Positions 5,601 to 7,904 of a DNA stretch of 7,904 bases are shown here, in pieces. The first letter of the stretch is position 1; every line of letters starts with the position of its first letter. The stretch is from Chloroflexota bacterium (GTDB lineage: Bacteria; Chloroflexota; UBA4733): NCBI GenBank assembly GCA_025449435.1, contig JANWJO010000066.1:1-7904 (forward strand). Direction: 5' to 3'. The notes under the pieces are model-generated. The model was not told the origin of the DNA, ran no database searches, and saw nothing but the letters and a program-made list of their open reading frames with translations. Made by a program: the position numbers and the translations under genes.

Positions 5601-5674
5601 GCGGGAGTAGCTCAGTCTGGTAGAGCTCCTGCCTTCCAAGCAGGTTGTCGCGGGTCCGAGTCCCGTCTCCCGCT
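5601..5674 (+). tRNA. trnG-UCC: tRNA-Gly, anticodon UCC
   Basis: The cloverleaf folds completely by hand. The acceptor GCGGGAG (5601-5607) pairs with CTCCCGC (5667-5673). The D stem GCTC pairs with GAGC (5610-5613, 5623-5626) around a 9-nt loop with G18-G19. The anticodon stem CCTGC pairs with GCAGG around CTTCCAA, giving anticodon UCC at 5635-5637, which decodes GGA and GGG. The variable loop is 5 nt, and the T stem GCGGG pairs with CCCGT (one G-U). The discriminator is U at 5674, as expected for bacterial glycine tRNA. The genome continues CCG, so the 3' CCA is not fully encoded and must be completed by nucleotidyltransferase. Odd point: the T loop reads TCCGAGT, with C where the nearly universal U55 should be. 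It is convergent with the beta-helix gene, whose stop lies 9 bp away. No terminator is evident. Confidence 0.95.
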
Positions 5675-5683
5675 CCGCTTGGC

Positions 5684-7084
5684 TCAGGTGCCCTCGCCTG
5701 GTCTATTCGTCGACCGCTGATCGTCAAGATTGCTCCCTGCGTTTGCCATACACGTGTTGTTCTGGAGCGTCACACTTGCCGTGACTGCCACCGCAATGCC
5801 GTTCCCTCGATTCCAATTGCAGCGGTTATCACTGGCCAGACCACCGGACTGGTCCTCGTATGTGATACCGTCGCCGCGATTGGTGTCGCACACGTTGGCG
5901 CGTAGAGTTGGTGAGGCGTAGGTAGCCAATTTGATGCCGGCCATGCCATTTTCTGCACAGGAGTTGTGTTGAGCGGTGCCGGCACCCCAACTGTCGTACA
6001 AGATGCCGGCTTGCCGGTTCAACGTCAAATTGTTGTCATGCAACGTCGGCACACAATGGCCGCCAACAGAGATGCCGTGTTCGTGGTTCTCGTGACATGT
6101 GTTCGCGTGAGCAGTCCCCGAGGCCTGAAAGTAATAGGCAATCCCCGACGCCGCATTTGCCGCGCACGTATTCGAGCGAAGCTCCGGCGTTGCATGGTCA
6201 TCTAGAGCAATGCCATTTGCACCGTTGTGCGTGCACCTGTTGAGGCGAGCGATACCAGCCGCATCGTGCTCATAGCGGATGCCATCGTGGATATTCGCCT
6301 CGCAGACGTTGCTTTCAAGGTCGGGACGCGCCATCCTGCCGATACGAATGCCTTCAAACGCATTGGTGCGGCACTGGTTCTGGTGAATACGGCAGGAGCA
6401 TGGTCCGATCACGGTGATACCGCCAGCGCGATTGCGTTCGCACACGTTGGACTCGACGAGCGGGCCACCGCTCACAAGAAGGAAGATGCCATCCCCTCCG
6501 TTGTGGATGCACTGATTGTTGCGAATCGCTCCGGCCGATGCCTGCTGGCAGCACACGCCGTGGCCACCGTTGTCTTGACTCACGTTGGATTCTAAAGCGA
6601 CGGCAATGCAGTCTTCGAGCACTATCCCGTGACCGCCATTTTGCACGAACTGGCTATCTGAGACGCTGCCACGGGCCCGACCGCGCATGACCAGACCATG
6701 GCCCCCCGGATAAGGAACTGGCGCCCGCGGGCCGCCTGTGAAGCGACAGTGGCGAACATCGACTTCACTTGCGTCAAATTCGACGACGTTCGCCACCACC
6801 GACCCTTCAAAGCTGAAGGTGAGACCTTGCAGCAGGAAGGGGCCTGGTCCCAGGAATCGGGCGACAGGGAGACTTCCCTGATACCGGATACGCGTACAGT
6901 CGGCTCCGCTGCCAATGAGCGACAATGAACGTCCGGCTACAATTGGATTGGTGAGGACGTAGTCGCCAGGTTCTAGCATCAGCTTGGCTCCCCAGGGAGC
7001 GTCGTCGATTTCTTGCTCAAGCGACACCCCGGATGCAGCGGAGCTGATCGCGACGTTGATGATTACCGGCTCCGGTGTGGACAC
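5684..7084 (-). CDS. Leaderless right-handed parallel beta-helix repeat protein
   Basis: The 466-residue protein opens like many beta-helix carbohydrate-active proteins (about 20-60: a LEQEIDDAPWGAKLMLEPGD-type start, then SLSLIGSG). It continues as a solenoid of 23-residue coils, each with the core N-x-C-x-x-N-x-x-x-G-I. Fourteen rungs keep an exact register: the inward position falls at 146, 169, 192, 215 and so on to 445. It is Cys in 11 rungs (192, 215, 238, 261, 284, 307, 330, 376, 399, 422, 445) and Phe, Ser and Leu at 146, 169 and 353. Adjacent rungs alternate between a Pro-x-Leu turn and a Gly-x-Ala turn, a 46-residue two-coil unit. The fold resembles the NosD/CASH and FBXO11-like repeat families; members bind or cleave polysaccharides or act as scaffolds, so no reaction can be assigned. 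No signal peptide or membrane segment is seen, so a cytoplasmic location is inferred. The start is GTG, with GAAGGG (7094-7099) 9 nt upstream. It is divergent from the GH3 gene. Confidence 0.88.
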   Translation of the reverse strand: MSTPEPVIINVAISSAASGVSLEQEIDDAPWGAKLMLEPGDYVLTNPIVAGRSLSLIGSGADCTRIRYQGSLPVARFLGPGPFLLQGLTFSFEGSVVANVVEFDASEVDVRHCRFTGGPRAPVPYPGGHGLVMRGRARGSVSDSQFVQNGGHGIVLEDCIAVALESNVSQDNGGHGVCCQQASAGAIRNNQCIHNGGDGIFLLVSGGPLVESNVCERNRAGGITVIGPCSCRIHQNQCRTNAFEGIRIGRMARPDLESNVCEANIHDGIRYEHDAAGIARLNRCTHNGANGIALDDHATPELRSNTCAANAASGIAYYFQASGTAHANTCHENHEHGISVGGHCVPTLHDNNLTLNRQAGILYDSWGAGTAQHNSCAENGMAGIKLATYASPTLRANVCDTNRGDGITYEDQSGGLASDNRCNWNRGNGIAVAVTASVTLQNNTCMANAGSNLDDQRSTNRPGEGT

Positions 7085-7093
7085 TTGAGGTTT

Positions 7094-7099
7094 CCCTTC
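7094..7099 (-). promoter_or_regulatory. Ribosome binding site of the beta-helix gene
   Basis: The minus strand reads GAAGGG, 9 nt before the GTG at 7084. It is a moderate match that supports this start; no other start with a ribosome binding site is closer. Confidence 0.5.
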
Positions 7100-7137
7100 A
7101 GCCTGCTTGCCGTGTGCCTAGTGATGACAATCAAGCT

Positions 7138-7154
7138 AGCGAATGGCCATCGCT
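7138..7154. promoter_or_regulatory. Imperfect palindrome in the divergent control region
   Basis: AGCGAATGGCCATCGCT is a perfect 16-bp palindrome apart from one extra A (AGCG, then ATGGCCAT, then CGCT). It lies 53 bp upstream of the beta-helix start. A dimeric regulator site is possible, but nothing in the window identifies the regulator. Confidence 0.3.
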
Positions 7155-7246
7155 GTCGCTGCCTTAGGAGACCCGAACCAGAGAGCCGCTACGGTCAGAA
7201 TGTACATCCACACGTGGCCATTGCCTAAGCGAGTGAGCGGCCATAC

Positions 7247-7307
7247 CTCGAGTGCCGCCTCCTGGTCGGCTGCTGCGACTCGAGTACGTGCTTCACAGCG
7301 GTATAAC
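7247..7307 (+). promoter_or_regulatory. Possible GH3 promoter with paired CTCGAGT motifs
   Basis: TATAAC (7302-7307, 5 of 6 to TATAAT) lies 51 bp before the GH3 start codon. The -35 position, 17 bp upstream, is occupied not by TTGACA but by CTCGAGTAC (7279-7287). A near-identical CTCGAGTGC (7247-7255) lies exactly 32 bp further up, about three helical turns. The spacing suggests a regulator site in the -35 zone, but the motifs are short and chance is a real alternative. Confidence 0.3.
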
Positions 7308-7341
7308 TTGCAAGGCAGCGGCGAACAACTTTCAGAAAGGC

Positions 7342-7350
7342 AGGGGAGGG
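7342..7350 (+). promoter_or_regulatory. Ribosome binding site of the GH3 gene
   Basis: AGGGGAGGG ends 8 nt before the ATG at 7359. No alternative in-frame ATG or GTG with a comparable site is found upstream, so this fixes the start and shows the protein begins without a signal peptide. Confidence 0.7.
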
Positions 7351-7358
7351 CGATCGCG

Positions 7359-7904
7359 ATGGACTCGGCGGTCACGCGTGTCGAAGACGGCATCAGGTAC
7401 CGCGACCTGAATAAGAACGGCCAAATGGACCCCTATGAGGACCCACGCTTTCCAATAGATGAACGTATCACCGACCTCCTGGCGCGGATGACGCTGGAGG
7501 AGAAGGCGGGCCAGTTGTTTCATAGCATGGCTGCCCCGCCAGGTGGCAGGCGCTTCCCGGGCTTGCCGGACACCGCCGACCTATTGGCCGTGCGTCACAT
7601 GACCCACTTCAACCTGGCAGGGGGCGGCGCCGCTGCCGATCTCGCTCGCTGGCACGACGAATTGCAACTGGCCGCTGAGCACACCCGCCTGGGCATCCCG
7701 GTCACACTCTCGACTGACCCACGACATGCCTACAGCGACAACCCGGCAACTGGGATGGCTGCTGGTAGCTTCTCACTCTGGCCCGAACCCATTGGCTTTG
7801 CAGCTATCGGCGACGCCAACCTCGTGCGGGAGTTCACGGATATTGCCCGCCAGGAATACACCGCGATCGGCTTGCGCGTCGCCCTGCACCCGATGGCCGA
7901 CCTC
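7359..7904 (+). CDS. Glycoside hydrolase family 3 enzyme, N-terminal part (runs off the window)
   Basis: The first 182 codons are present with no stop. GH3 enzymes are retaining exo-glycosidases, mostly beta-glucosidases or beta-xylosidases, that release sugars from non-reducing ends. Seen: RYRDLNKNGQMDPYEDPRFP at residues 13-32, an EF-hand-like loop (D16, N18, N20, G21, D24, E27) found at the start of many bacterial GH3 proteins; RITDLLARMTLEEKAGQLF, the hallmark opening of the catalytic barrel (36-54); then GIPVTLSTDPRHAY, FSLWPEPIGFAAIGD, ARQEYTAIGLRVALHPMADL. The nucleophile region (an SDW-like motif) and the second domain lie beyond the edge, so completeness and specificity cannot be judged. 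There is no signal peptide, so it is probably cytoplasmic, matching a role on sugars imported by the nearby transporter. It is divergent from the beta-helix gene by 274 bp. A phosphorylase-like or N-acetylglucosaminidase GH3 subtype is not excluded. Confidence 0.93.
   Translation, partial: MDSAVTRVEDGIRYRDLNKNGQMDPYEDPRFPIDERITDLLARMTLEEKAGQLFHSMAAPPGGRRFPGLPDTADLLAVRHMTHFNLAGGGAAADLARWHDELQLAAEHTRLGIPVTLSTDPRHAYSDNPATGMAAGSFSLWPEPIGFAAIGDANLVREFTDIARQEYTAIGLRVALHPMADL

Noticed and set aside
5601..5700. tRNA 3' end as an integration (att) site for the neighbouring beta-helix gene
   Set aside because: The gene ends 9 bp from the tRNA, but no second copy of the tRNA 3' end, integrase or mobile-element gene is seen in the window.
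7136..7393. Minus-strand 85-codon frame ending in a hydrophobic segment (HVWMYILTVAALWFG)
   Set aside because: It overlaps the first codons of the GH3 gene, has no ribosome binding site or family resemblance, and occupies the divergent control region. A tiny membrane protein cannot be excluded but is not supported.

Overview
The window reads as a sugar-acquisition neighbourhood of a free-living bacterium of moderately high GC. The best guess for lineage is Chloroflexota or another high-GC, lipoprotein-exporting group. The hints are a lipobox-bearing solute-binding protein with a Tat-like twin-arginine motif and a long Ala/Thr/Ser linker, frequent GTG starts (all four minus-strand genes), and a tRNA without an encoded CCA. 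This placement is an inference, because no ribosomal RNA or other marker is present.

Layout. Positions 1-72 hold no recognisable gene. A soluble sensor histidine kinase with no visible sensor domain (73-1050, minus) is divergent, by only 35 bp, from a stand-alone receiver-domain response regulator (1086-1466, plus). The regulator ends tail-to-tail with the next gene, and the two stop codons share one CTAG. Next comes a minus-strand sugar ABC importer transcription unit. Its promoter-proximal gene is a lipoprotein solute-binding protein (3535-5139), followed by one 648-residue polypeptide (1463-3409) that contains both membrane subunits (MalF-like then MalG-like). No ATPase gene is present. 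A perfect 12-bp hairpin lies between the two genes, 9 nt past the binding-protein stop codon.

The 461-bp gap between the binding-protein start and the next gene carries the richest non-coding signal. It has an extended -10 promoter for the binding protein, a pair of 14-15 bp direct repeats 21 bp apart in place of a -35 box, a 34-bp tandem duplication covering the predicted transcription start, a third more distant copy of the upstream repeat, and a leader with two competing hairpins. A tRNA-Gly(UCC) gene (5601-5674, plus) with its own -10 box closes this gap.

Nine bp past the tRNA ends a minus-strand gene for a leaderless right-handed parallel beta-helix protein (5684-7084). It has fourteen rungs in an exact 23-residue register and a cysteine stack. 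A 274-bp divergent control region separates it from the start of a glycoside hydrolase family 3 enzyme (7359 onward, plus), which runs off the window.

Functional reading: the lipoprotein and fused permease import an oligosaccharide, with energy from an ATPase encoded elsewhere. The leaderless GH3 enzyme could hydrolyse the imported sugar in the cytoplasm, and the beta-helix protein may bind or process carbohydrate there. The kinase/regulator pair may be unrelated to this pathway. No established novel system is visible. The most unusual items are the binding-protein promoter architecture, the fused permease and the cytoplasmic cysteine-ladder beta-helix.
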